A stretch of DNA of 18,134 bases, from positions 1-18,134 of the forward strand of contig JAIXVS010000150.1 of the NCBI GenBank assembly GCA_027482795.1, written 5' to 3'. A program made the translations under genes and the position numbers. Below the pieces are notes generated by a model. That model made no database searches. It was not told where the DNA came from and worked only from the letters and a program-made list of their open reading frames with translations. The DNA comes from Rhodobacter sp. GTDB lineage: Bacteria > Pseudomonadota > Alphaproteobacteria > Rhodobacterales > Rhodobacteraceae. Within the stretch, counting starts at the first letter, position 1. Each line of letters opens with the position of its first letter. Shown here piece after piece: positions 7,899 to 14,990 of this stretch.

Positions 7899-7927
7899 GC
7901 GCTGCTGCCCTGTTTTGGCAGCAGCGC
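7899..7927 (-). promoter_or_regulatory. Intercistronic stem-loop after the binding-protein gene
   Basis: GCGCTGCTGCC at 7899-7909 pairs perfectly with GGCAGCAGCGC at 7917-7927: an 11-bp, GC-rich stem with a seven-base loop. In the transcribed direction only a short TTT follows, so it is at most a leaky terminator. It sits in the 57-base gap between the binding-protein stop and the downstream phosphatase. In ABC operons such hairpins often protect the mRNA 3' end and allow more binding protein than downstream products. Confidence 0.65.
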
Positions 7928-7937
7928 GATGGCTATT

Positions 7938-9047
7938 TTATTCACCAGCAAGGGCAAGTGACCAGATATCTTGCCAATCTTGGCGCGTTGTCCAATCGCC
8001 ATCCGATGTGGCTGTGTTGTAAAACCACATCTGATCCATCATCGCGCCTACGCCCGAAGGCTCGTCTGCCATGGGGGCGTGGGTGGTATTGGTGGCCATT
8101 TTCCCGTCAATCGCTTGGGGTGCCCAGCCCTCCTCGGTCAGCAGGTAATGCACGAACAGGCGGGCGGCATTTGGGCTGTCTGATCCTGCGGTAATCAGCG
8201 CAAACTTAGGTGTCATCAGGCCTGCAAAAGGCTGCATCCCGCTGCAAATGCCCAGCTTCATACCATCATCATTGTCGCGGAACTTGGCTGTCGACATAAT
8301 TCCGATAAAGGTTTCTGTGGCATCAGGCGCGCCCACGGCTTCGGCTGAATCGGTGTCCGATTCCACCAAAAGCGGCTTATTTGCCGCCAGCGCCGCAACC
8401 CAAACCTCGGCTGCACTGGCGCGATCGCTTTCCAGCGGCTTGCCATAATGGGCGGCATAAGCATCGGCAAAAGCCGCATCGTGATGGGTGGCAAATTGGT
8501 TGAACCAATCGGTATAGGCAGGCTTGCCCAACGGGTCTGGCATCGCCACACGTCCCGACCATTCGGGATCCGTCAAGGCCCAGATATTGCTGACGGGGCA
8601 CGCGGCGTGCAAAGCGGTGTTATATGTCCAGACCACGGGCGAATTGGAAATGACCAAGGGATCGCGCGCGTCTTCTGGGATGGCATCCACCATATCAGAC
8701 GGCAAATAGCTGATCGCAAGACCGGGCGTGATCAGTTGCGCTACAGCAGCGGGCGTGTCGGAAATTACCAGCACATCGGCCTGCACGTTGCCTGCCTGCG
8801 CCTCGCCCATCACCATCCGAATGGTGCCCGGCGCTTCGGATTTGGTGCCATTGGCCTCTAGCCCATATTTGGCCGTGAACCCCTTAGCCTGTTCGCGTAC
8901 CTTACCCGTGGAATCAATCACCATCAGCGGCGGCTCGCTTTTTGCGGCGGCCAAAAGGGCGGCTTCGTCAAATGTTTCGCCCAAGGCGGCGCTGGTCAAA
9001 AGCGGCGCAGCAAGGGCAGTTGTCACGCAAAGAACATGGCGGATCAT
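7938..9047 (-). CDS. ABC transporter periplasmic substrate-binding protein (Fbp/AfuA-like class)
   Basis: This 369-residue protein has a signal peptide (hydrophobic core VLCVTTALAAPLLTSAALG, probable cleavage after Gly23). The mature part has the two-lobe extracellular binding-protein style of the group that includes ferric-iron FbpA and hexose-phosphate AfuA: ISNSPVVWTYNT around 150, WSGRVAMPDPLGKPAY around 180, and C-terminal FALITAGSDSPNAARLFVHYLL. The start is ATG 9047: its ATGA overlaps the ATPase stop, and AAGGA lies six bases upstream. Automatic annotation might call this an iron transporter, but I see no iron-specific context. The neighbouring phosphatases and phytase suggest a phosphorylated ligand, as for AfuA. 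Confidence 0.86.
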   Translation of the reverse strand: MIRHVLCVTTALAAPLLTSAALGETFDEAALLAAAKSEPPLMVIDSTGKVREQAKGFTAKYGLEANGTKSEAPGTIRMVMGEAQAGNVQADVLVISDTPAAVAQLITPGLAISYLPSDMVDAIPEDARDPLVISNSPVVWTYNTALHAACPVSNIWALTDPEWSGRVAMPDPLGKPAYTDWFNQFATHHDAAFADAYAAHYGKPLESDRASAAEVWVAALAANKPLLVESDTDSAEAVGAPDATETFIGIMSTAKFRDNDDGMKLGICSGMQPFAGLMTPKFALITAGSDSPNAARLFVHYLLTEEGWAPQAIDGKMATNTTHAPMADEPSGVGAMMDQMWFYNTATSDGDWTTRQDWQDIWSLALAGE

Positions 9048-10129
9048 GATGTTTCCTTTTGCATAGGGGATACAGAAATAGCGCGCCCATCTGGCCCAAA
9101 GAAATGCAGGCCAGCGGGGTTTGGCGTGATGAAGACGCGCTGTGATGGGGTGAAATCTGGGCGGTTGGGGGCGGCGTGCAGCACCGCAGGGCCACCGTCT
9201 TGCAAAGACATTTCCACAATCCACGATCCACCCGTTGGAATAAGGGCAGTCACGGTTGCCTCCAGCACGCCAGTGCTTGCGGCAGCGCTGATCTGCACCG
9301 CCTCGGGGCGCAGACCCACGGTGATCGCGGCAGGCGGCCCCATGTGCTGGGGGATCAGGGCCGCCGCCGCCGCGCTGCCTGCCGCAAAGATGTTAATTGG
9401 CGGATTGCCGATAAATTCGGCCACAAATCGCGTGCAGGGCGCGTCATAGATATCAATCGCGGGGCCTATTTGTTGCACCATACCGCCCGAAAGAACCACG
9501 ATGTCTGTGGCCAGTGTCATCGCCTCCCACTGGTCATGGGTCACAAAAACAATTGTCGTGCCAAACTCGCGGTGCAGACGCGTAAGTTCGGCCCGCATGG
9601 CAAGGCGCAGCGCCGCGTCAAGGTTTGACAGCGGCTCGTCCAGCAACAACACCTTAGGGGCCAGCGCCATACTGCGCGCAAGTGCCACGCGCTGTTGCTG
9701 CCCACCTGACAATTGCGACGGATAGCGATTTGCCAAATCGGCAATGCGCAAAGTCTCTAGCATTGCGGCCACGCGCGCGCGCCGCGCATCGGCGCTCATT
9801 CGCTGCAAGCTTAGCCCAAATTCAACATTCTGCGCCACCGTCATATGCGGCCACAGCGCATAGGATTGAAACACCAGCCCCACACCGCGCTGATCTGGGG
9901 CGATAAACCTGCCATTTGCGGGCGCATCTACCATCTGCCCGCCAATGCTGATGTCGCCCGAACTTGCCACCTCTAGCCCCGCAATCATCCGCAGCAGCGT
10001 GGTCTTACCACAGCCAGACGGGCCTAAAATGCAGGTGAACGATCCATCTTTGATGGTCAACGAAACGTCATTCACCGCATGGCCGTTGCCAAAGGTTTTA
10101 GACAGGTTTTGCAGCGAAATATCAGGCAT
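9044..10129 (-). CDS. ABC transporter ATP-binding protein
   Basis: This 361-residue ATPase subunit has Walker A GPSGCGKTT at 36-44, the Q-loop glutamine at 88, the signature LSGGQQQRVALARS from 140, Walker B VLLLDEP at 160-166 and the H-loop histidine at 198. A C-terminal TOBE-like regulatory domain follows (including AITVGLRPEAVQIS near 288-301), as in FbpC/PotA-type importers. It starts at ATG 10127-10129, directly after the permease TGA (TGAATG), and its own TGA overlaps the binding-protein ATG. The gene order permease, ATPase, binding protein is the reverse of the common one. It energises import through the fused permease. Confidence 0.95.
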   Translation of the reverse strand: MPDISLQNLSKTFGNGHAVNDVSLTIKDGSFTCILGPSGCGKTTLLRMIAGLEVASSGDISIGGQMVDAPANGRFIAPDQRGVGLVFQSYALWPHMTVAQNVEFGLSLQRMSADARRARVAAMLETLRIADLANRYPSQLSGGQQQRVALARSMALAPKVLLLDEPLSNLDAALRLAMRAELTRLHREFGTTIVFVTHDQWEAMTLATDIVVLSGGMVQQIGPAIDIYDAPCTRFVAEFIGNPPINIFAAGSAAAAALIPQHMGPPAAITVGLRPEAVQISAAASTGVLEATVTALIPTGGSWIVEMSLQDGGPAVLHAAPNRPDFTPSQRVFITPNPAGLHFFGPDGRAISVSPMQKETS

Positions 10130-11902
10130 TCAACGCTCCAACCCTTGGGCAAAGTTCGCGCCCGCAGCGCGGTGGATCACCATGCTGCCCAAAAGGGCGA
10201 GCATAGCAATAACCAGCACCACAGCATTGGCCGCCTGCGCATATCCATAATCCACAAGGCGCAGCGAAAACGTTGTTAAAACATCCGTCGATGGCACAGC
10301 CAACAGGATGAACAGGCTTACCCCTTTGATCCCCGAAATAAACGACAGCAAAATCGCCGTAGCCAGCGCGCCGTTCAAAATGGGCAGTACAATACTGCGC
10401 AAACGGCGCAGCAGCCCTGCGCCCATCATGCGGGCGGCATCCTCGATATCAGGGCCAAGCTGGGCCATGGCAGAAATGCCAACGCGGCTTGCAAAGGGCA
10501 TTTGATCCGCAATCAGCGCCAACAACAAAATCCACGGCGTGCCATAAAGGGCGGGAATAGGCCCGCGCGGGGCGGCAAACAGCACCAAAATCGCCGCAGC
10601 AAAGGCAATGCCGGGCACAAGATACGGAAAAAACGTGATACCGCGCAATGCGCCTGCCAGCCACCGCCACGGGCTACGCGCCACCACATAGCCCACCAGC
10701 AGCCCCAAAACCCCCGCTGCCAGCGCCGCCATGCCTGCAATGCGCAGCGAATTCCACGCCGCATTCCAAAATTCAGGGGTCAAAAGAATACCGCTTTGAA
10801 ATGCCACAGTGGGCAAGTTGGTGCCAATCCAATAATCCAGCGTGAAATTGGCCAAGGTAAACCGCCCTGGAATATGCATTAGCGTCGATAAAAACAGCAC
10901 GCCCAACGGCACAATCACGCTGATGATAAACACCCCCATCACGGCCGCAAAAATGGGCCAGCGCGCCGCGCGCAAGGGCGCTGTGCGGCTTATCGCACCC
11001 TTGCCACCAATGGTGGTAAAGCGCCGCGCCTCGCGCAGCATCCATGCGTCAATGCCCAGCGTTACCACGCCAATCAGCAAAACCGCGCCCGCGAACACCG
11101 CCGCCATGCCGTTTTGCTGGGTGCTAATCGCGCGAAACAGCGACACTGCCAGCGTTTCAAACTGCACAGGCAGGCCAAGAATATAGGGCACCGAAAACTC
11201 GCCAATCGCATCAGCAAACATCAAAAGCCCCGCCGACAAAACCGCAGGGCGCAGCGCGGGCAAGGTAATGCGGCGCAAAATCGTCAACCGCCGCGCGCCC
11301 AGCATTCGGGCCGCCTCCTCTAACTGGCCATCAAGGCGTTGCAGCGCCCCGCCAATGATCAAAATTGCAAAGGGAATATAGTGCAGCGTCAGCACCACAA
11401 TGGTGGGCACTGCGCCATAGGCCAGCCAATCTGGCGGCTGCGCGCCAAGTGCCTGCGCCCAGCCAGGTTGGCCGCCCAAAGTGGCGTTCTTGAACAGGGT
11501 GACCCACGCCAGCGCAAAGGTCCAAACAGGCAGCATATAGGGTATCAGCATTGCCCCCGCCAACCAGCCCCGCAGCGGAATGTCACTGCGCACCAGCAGC
11601 CATGCCAGCAGCGATCCGATCATCAGCGCCAGCGCGGACGCGCAAATTGCCACCAGCACCGTGTTCCACAAAGGCGCAAAAAAGATAATCCCTGACATGC
11701 GCGATGCAAAGGCGCGGGTCAGATAATAGCCCGTCAGCGCGCCGTCAGCGACCCCAGTCCGCGCGCCATCGCCTGTTTGCGCAGTCACAGCGTCTTGCAA
11801 AATCATGCCAATGGGCAGTGCAATCAGCCAGATAAAAACAACCAGCAGCACCAACCCAAGGCCAAGCACTGGATTGCGCGCAAACCCGCGCAGCAGCGTC
11901 AA
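10130..11902 (-). CDS. Fused two-domain ABC transporter permease (FbpB type)
   Basis: The 590-residue inner-membrane protein contains two MetI-like permease halves with about twelve membrane segments. Each half has an EAA loop that docks on the ATPase: EEAARMLGARRLTILRR from about 195 and EDAARMMGAGLLRRLRS from about 487, both followed by an LP motif. This fused form is typical of the FbpB/AfuB class, where one polypeptide makes the whole channel. The start is a TTG at 11900-11902, supported by AAAAGGT with six bases of spacing and by the first hydrophobic helix beginning near residue 12. It is the first gene of a six-gene operon ending with lacI, and it is divergent from the secreted protein/phytase pair. 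Confidence 0.93.
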   Translation of the reverse strand: MTLLRGFARNPVLGLGLVLLVVFIWLIALPIGMILQDAVTAQTGDGARTGVADGALTGYYLTRAFASRMSGIIFFAPLWNTVLVAICASALALMIGSLLAWLLVRSDIPLRGWLAGAMLIPYMLPVWTFALAWVTLFKNATLGGQPGWAQALGAQPPDWLAYGAVPTIVVLTLHYIPFAILIIGGALQRLDGQLEEAARMLGARRLTILRRITLPALRPAVLSAGLLMFADAIGEFSVPYILGLPVQFETLAVSLFRAISTQQNGMAAVFAGAVLLIGVVTLGIDAWMLREARRFTTIGGKGAISRTAPLRAARWPIFAAVMGVFIISVIVPLGVLFLSTLMHIPGRFTLANFTLDYWIGTNLPTVAFQSGILLTPEFWNAAWNSLRIAGMAALAAGVLGLLVGYVVARSPWRWLAGALRGITFFPYLVPGIAFAAAILVLFAAPRGPIPALYGTPWILLLALIADQMPFASRVGISAMAQLGPDIEDAARMMGAGLLRRLRSIVLPILNGALATAILLSFISGIKGVSLFILLAVPSTDVLTTFSLRLVDYGYAQAANAVVLVIAMLALLGSMVIHRAAGANFAQGLER

Positions 11903-12006
11903 CTGCGCACCTTTTGTGCTGATGATCTGTTGGCCGAACCGCGCATGATTGTTCCAAAACTTCTGCCCGAATCACTAGGATGGATTGGTAACACTTTTAT
12001 GAATTT

Positions 12007-12020
12007 TGCACATATGTGCA
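12007..12020. promoter_or_regulatory. Perfect 14-bp palindrome, candidate LacI-type operator
   Basis: TGCACATATGTGCA is fully self-complementary and lies in the AT-rich centre of the divergent region. Its size and the TG...CA ends suit a dimeric regulator such as the LacI protein encoded at the end of the operon. It lacks the central CG common in LacI-family operators, so another dimeric regulator remains possible. Confidence 0.5.
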
Positions 12021-12132
12021 TAGATTAAAGACAACAAAAACAAGACATGAAAATATAATTACAAAAAATTTCGCACCTAAGTCCATGAAATCCTAGGCAG
12101 ATTAGATAGACCTGTCGCAACCTGCTCCAAGC

Positions 12133-12150
12133 CTGACACAAAACGGTTAC
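12133..12150 (+). promoter_or_regulatory. Pho-box-like direct repeat
   Basis: CTGACAC, AAAA, CGGTTAC has the 7-4-7 layout of a PhoB site (CTGTCAT, AT-rich spacer, CTGTCAC) and matches 10 of the 14 repeat positions plus the spacer. It lies 58 bases before the ATG of the first phytase-unit gene. No good -10 box follows at the usual distance, so this is only a candidate. Confidence 0.3.
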
Positions 12151-12208
12151 ACGCGGCTCTTAGCCCTGCACCCACCGCAAACCCAACACACTGGAAAGGA
12201 TACCCCTC

Positions 12209-12838
12209 ATGCGCTTTACAGCCCCCCTCTTGGTTGCCGCCTTGGCCCCAACTCTGGCGCTTGCCGACCCGATGATGGAAACCGTTACGCCCGGCAACAC
12301 CCTGACCGCAGCCCCAACCGAATGGCTGGGCGATAAGCCGCATTTGGTCATCATGGGCACAGTCGATGGCAAAATGTTCGACGTTCAGGTGATGGACTTG
12401 GCCGCCGCAACAGTTGCGCTAAAGCGCGAATATTTGCTCAGCGATTCTGACTATAACCCCTACCGCGAAATCGATTTTTCGGTCGAATTTGTCCATGAAG
12501 GCATTGATAAAGCCATCGAAGGCAAGTTGACCAACGCCGACTTTAACAAGTTGGCCGCGCTGCCTGCGACCTTGTCTTTGCAATCGGCAGAAGAATATCC
12601 CGAAGGCGATAAGGTCTACACCGAATTTGAATACAAGTGGGAAGCTGGCGGCGTGACCGTTGATGGCGAGACCCCAGAATTCGAAGGCACCGCGATCTTG
12701 CATATGGATAGTGGCTATCAAGCTGCCGCGCCCAATGGCGATGGTATGGTTGGCGCGTTTATCTCGGCCGCAAAGGGCGACAACGCCTATGCCATTTCCT
12801 TCACCCTGCCAGTAACGGAGTTTGAAGTTGAAGACTAA
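12209..12838 (+). CDS. Secreted protein of unknown function, partner gene of the phytase
   Basis: This 209-residue protein has a clear signal peptide (APLLVAALAPTLALA, cleavage expected after Ala19 before DPMM). The mature part is acidic, has no cysteine or membrane segment, and looks beta-rich. Recognisable stretches are MGTVDGKMFDVQVMDL, the acidic DSDYNPYREIDFSVEFVHEG, and ISAAKGDNAYAISFTLPVTEFEVED. I do not recognise the family. GGAAAGGA lies seven bases before ATG 12209. Its 3' end carries the ribosome binding site (GGAG 12817-12820) and start of the phytase and overlaps it by 11 bases, so the two are made together. A periplasmic accessory to phytate handling (metal or substrate binding) is possible but unproven. 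Confidence 0.72.
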   Translation: MRFTAPLLVAALAPTLALADPMMETVTPGNTLTAAPTEWLGDKPHLVIMGTVDGKMFDVQVMDLAAATVALKREYLLSDSDYNPYREIDFSVEFVHEGIDKAIEGKLTNADFNKLAALPATLSLQSAEEYPEGDKVYTEFEYKWEAGGVTVDGETPEFEGTAILHMDSGYQAAAPNGDGMVGAFISAAKGDNAYAISFTLPVTEFEVED

Positions 12839-13889
12839 GTATCAGTTGGCCTCTGTCCTTGTTTTGGGGGCCGTACTTGCTTTTTCACCTGCGCTCAATG
12901 CGCAGGTGAAAGAGGTTCAGGTTACGGCAAAAGCAGAAACCAATTCGATCATTGGCGATGCGGATGACCCTGCCATTTGGGTCAGCCCCAACGATCCTGC
13001 TGCCAGTTTGGTTTTGGGCACGGATAAATATAATGGGATGCATGTTTATGACCTAAAGGGCGCGGAAGTGGCCTATTTCAATGACGGTGCGGTCAATAAC
13101 GTTGATGTGCGCGAGTTTACGCTGGCAGGCCGTACAGTCTGGCTTGCCTCGGCGACTGAACGCGATAACGAAGATATCGTGTTCTATGTGATTGAAGCAG
13201 ATGGCAAAATTGACCGCGCCACACCGCATGCCTTTCCTGCCATGCCCGATACAACCGAGCGTGTGCGCAATATCTATGGCCATGCCATGGCGCGCGACCC
13301 TGCGACAGGGCGAGTTTGGACGCTGACGAACTATAAATCTGGCCACATCGTGCAATACGAGGTGATCGACGATAACGGCCAGCTCAAGCTTGAATTTGCC
13401 CGCATGTTCAAGGTGGCAACCCAGCCCGAAGGCATTGTGGCAGACGATACCGCTGGCCATATATACGTGGGCGAAGAAGACGCTGGCATTTGGCGCTTTC
13501 CTATGCTGCCCGAAGACGGCGATGCAGTGACGCAAATCGCCGCCATTCCATCGGACTGCTTTCCCAAAGACGATATCGAAGGCTTGGCCATTTATGACGG
13601 GGCAGATGCGCGGTACTTGGTCGTTTCGGCCCAAGGCATCCATCGTGCGGCATTTATCCCGCTGAACGGCGAAGATGTGCAGCCTTGTGTTGGTTTGGCG
13701 GAAATCGCATCCAGCGGCACCATTGACGGCGTGTCGGAAACCGACGGTCTGGATGTGGTCTCAACCCCGCTGGGGCCAGATTATCCCGAAGGAATGTTGG
13801 TGATGATGGACGATCAGAACGAAGACCTGCAAACCAATTTCAAGTATATCTCGTTTGCTGATGTAAAAGCTGCGCTGGGATTGAAGTAG
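12828..13889 (+). CDS. Secreted beta-propeller phytase
   Basis: This 353-residue protein aligns throughout with the beta-propeller (alkaline, calcium-dependent) phytases. DADDPAIW is at 44-51 and TDKYNGMHVYDL at 65-76. NNVDVR is at 90-95 and EEDAGIW at 216-222, the latter preceded by QPEGIVADD. DIEGLAIY, SETDGLDVV and YPEGMLVMMDDQNEDLQTNFKYI follow near the C-terminus. The acidic residues form the calcium sites that hold phytate. The enzyme removes phosphates from myo-inositol hexakisphosphate, typically leaving lower inositol phosphates. A signal peptide ends at about Ala25 (ALNA), so it acts in the periplasm or outside. TTG 12828 has GGAG seven bases upstream; the in-frame TTG at 12822 is too close to it. 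A stem-loop follows the gene. Confidence 0.95.
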   Translation: MKTKYQLASVLVLGAVLAFSPALNAQVKEVQVTAKAETNSIIGDADDPAIWVSPNDPAASLVLGTDKYNGMHVYDLKGAEVAYFNDGAVNNVDVREFTLAGRTVWLASATERDNEDIVFYVIEADGKIDRATPHAFPAMPDTTERVRNIYGHAMARDPATGRVWTLTNYKSGHIVQYEVIDDNGQLKLEFARMFKVATQPEGIVADDTAGHIYVGEEDAGIWRFPMLPEDGDAVTQIAAIPSDCFPKDDIEGLAIYDGADARYLVVSAQGIHRAAFIPLNGEDVQPCVGLAEIASSGTIDGVSETDGLDVVSTPLGPDYPEGMLVMMDDQNEDLQTNFKYISFADVKAALGLK

Positions 13890-13904
13890 GATCGCACGTC
13901 TTAA

Positions 13905-13938
13905 TTTATGCCCAAAGGCGCAGGCTTTTGGGCATAAA
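13905..13938 (+). terminator. Stem-loop downstream of the phytase gene
   Basis: TTTATGCCCAAA (13905-13916) pairs perfectly with TTTGGGCATAAA (13927-13938); a G-U and two further pairs extend the stem to about 15 bp around a four-base loop. It starts 15 bases after the phytase stop. The 3' side is followed by A-rich sequence instead of a T-run, so it may end transcription poorly or act mainly as an mRNA 3' stabiliser. Confidence 0.6.
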
Positions 13939-14041
13939 AAATAAATGCTGGCCACATCTAAATACCACCCAGCCTTTAACACCACTGGTTGTGCCGATCA
14001 CCCCAACGTAAACCCTGCAGTGTAGCAGCAAAACGAAACAT

Positions 14042-14060
14042 TGTGTTCAACACAGCAAAC
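14042..14060 (+). repeat. Copy of the TGTGTTNAACACAGCAAAC motif
   Basis: TGTGTTCAACACAGCAAAC, followed by AATGCC. The closest relative is at 15385-15403, followed by GATGCC. The core TGTGTTNAACACA is nearly palindromic. Confidence 0.7.
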
Positions 14061-14169
14061 AATGCCATAACCCGTAAAGCCACGCAGCACCGCAGGCAGG
14101 ACTGTGGTATGGCTATCAAACGCAGGAGCGCGAAACCGTGCCATGCGCAAGCTAATGATTTGCATGACC

Positions 14170-14218
14170 TAAATGGTGCTCAGAGCCGGAATCGAACCAG
14201 CGACACGCGGATTTTCAA
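14170..14218 (-). repeat. 3' fragment of tRNA-Phe (att-like direct repeat)
   Basis: These 49 bases match 15510-15558 with a single difference (T14180 against C15520). The match covers tRNA positions 32-76, from the anticodon loop to the encoded CCA; the 5' half of a tRNA is missing, so it is not functional. Tyrosine recombinases commonly cross over in tRNA 3' halves and leave such a copy at the far end of the insert. Here the pair encloses 1.3 kb with parDE. Confidence 0.8.
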
Positions 14219-14350
14219 GATTAAACTTATCGATAAATGATTGATAATACTAGTAAATTAAATGCAGAAAATGCTTGTGCTACAGAATGTGTTATCGTGC
14301 ATGTTGGGGCGCAAATTGCGTTTCGCTAGGTCCAACACAGTATCATGAAA

Positions 14351-14365
14351 TGCTGTGTTAACACA
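14351..14365 (-). repeat. Inverted copy of the TGTGTTAACACAGCA motif
   Basis: Read on the minus strand it is TGTGTTAACACAGCA. Its 12-base core (14354-14365) is a perfect palindrome. It lies 24 bases beyond the parE stop and is the only clear copy in this orientation. Confidence 0.6.
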
Positions 14366-14389
14366 TTGTTTTCAATTTGACCCTCAAGT

Positions 14390-14677
14390 TTATAGATGCC
14401 GCTCCGCATCCTGACTGCCGTGCAAAATCCTAATCACGTCCAGCTGGTCTGCACGGTCTTTGAAATAGATCACATGTGATCCTGTTAAGTATTTCCAATA
14501 CCCAGTCAACGCGTCTGCGGCTCGGCCCGTTTTTCGACCTGATGCCAATGCCAGACAAGCATCCCGAATTTCGTCCGTGTAGCGATCCGCTTGGTCTGGC
14601 CCCCAATTTTCGGCGCTGTAATCCCAAATTCGATCAATATCGGCCACCGCCAAGGGGGTGAACGCAAGTTGTTTCAT
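14390..14677 (-). CDS. parE: RelE/ParE family toxin
   Basis: This 95-residue protein shows the RelE/ParE pattern. It has the N-terminal FTPLAVADIDRIWDYSAENWG helix pair, YTDEIRDACLAL, the central YWKYLTGSHVIYFK beta segment and the C-terminal DVIRILHGSQDAERHL. ParE toxins inhibit DNA gyrase whereas RelE toxins cleave mRNA; the ParD-type partner makes ParE more likely. Its ATG (14675-14677) overlaps the antitoxin TGA (ATGA), the usual coupled antitoxin-first order. The pair sits between the two tRNA-Phe repeats, which suggests it arrived with, and helps retain, a small mobile segment. Confidence 0.87.
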   Translation of the reverse strand: MKQLAFTPLAVADIDRIWDYSAENWGPDQADRYTDEIRDACLALASGRKTGRAADALTGYWKYLTGSHVIYFKDRADQLDVIRILHGSQDAERHL

Positions 14678-14922
14678 CTGTCGACAAATGCCGCACGTTT
14701 GCGAGCTTTGAATGCCTCAAAGTCCATTGCTGAGGGTGCACCCGACTGCTCACCTGCGATAAGGGCGTCTTGCAGGGTTTTTACCCTTGCCTCATGCTCT
14801 TCTAGAAGCCGCAGGCCTGCCCGCATGACATCGCTTGCAGACCCATAACGCCCAGCCAAAACCTGCGTATCGATAAAGCTGGTGAAATGATCCCCCAGTG
14901 AAACAGATGTGGTTCTGCTCAT
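14674..14922 (-). CDS. parD: ParD-type antitoxin (ribbon-helix-helix)
   Basis: The 82-residue protein begins MSRTTSVSLGDHFTSFID and continues with RYGSASDVMRAGLRLLEEHE, the ParD ribbon-helix-helix DNA-binding domain (residues about 1-45). An acidic/basic C-terminal tail (FEAFKARKRAAFVDR) should wrap the toxin. The ATG at 14920-14922 has GGGAG eight bases upstream; an in-frame upstream start at 14955 adds 11 residues without family resemblance. As in other pairs it probably represses its own promoter, for which candidate elements lie at 14947-14990. Confidence 0.87.
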   Translation of the reverse strand: MSRTTSVSLGDHFTSFIDTQVLAGRYGSASDVMRAGLRLLEEHEARVKTLQDALIAGEQSGAPSAMDFEAFKARKRAAFVDR

Positions 14923-14946
14923 GCCTGCCGCTCCCTTTTCGTTTGC

Positions 14947-14990
14947 TTGTAACAATATCTAGTACAAGTTCGGCAATTTTCAAGCTTGAA
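14947..14990 (-). promoter_or_regulatory. Candidate parDE promoter with inverted repeats
   Basis: On the minus strand a possible -35 TTGAAA (plus 14978-14983) is followed after 16 bases by TAGATA (14956-14961), 33 bases before the parD start. CTTGTA and TACAAG arms flank the -10 region, and TTCAAGCTTGAA (14979-14990) is a perfect 12-bp palindrome at the -35. Both are suitable for ParD autoregulation. Confidence 0.45.

Larger units (their letters stand above)
11903..12208. promoter_or_regulatory. Shared divergent control region of the transporter operon and phytase unit
   Basis: This 306-base gap separates the two divergent units. Its middle (about 11990-12070) is strikingly AT-rich compared with the flanking genes, as expected of promoters. 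It contains the palindrome at 12007-12020 and a Pho-box-like sequence at 12133-12150. No textbook -35/-10 pair stands out for either direction. No RNA gene or ORF is evident. Confidence 0.6.
13939..14389. other. Gene-free, repeat-bearing spacer between phytase terminator and parE
   Basis: I see no credible gene here. It holds a degenerate repeat copy near 14020-14031, a good copy at 14042-14060, the tRNA-Phe 3' fragment at 14170-14218, then AT-rich sequence (14219-14270) and an inverted repeat copy at 14351-14365. A short plus-strand frame at 13989-14240 runs through the repeats and tRNA fragment and is not believable as a gene. Confidence 0.6.

Noticed and set aside
11950..12060. Pho box for the transporter operon on the minus strand
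   Set aside because: The best 7-4-7 arrangement (TTGTCTT, TAAT, CTATGCA) matches only one half-site acceptably.
14170..14218. A second functional tRNA-Phe
   Set aside because: Only positions 32-76 are present; the acceptor 5' strand, D arm and half of the anticodon stem are missing.
13989..14240. Plus-strand 83-codon frame
   Set aside because: It runs through the repeat copy and the tRNA fragment and resembles no protein.
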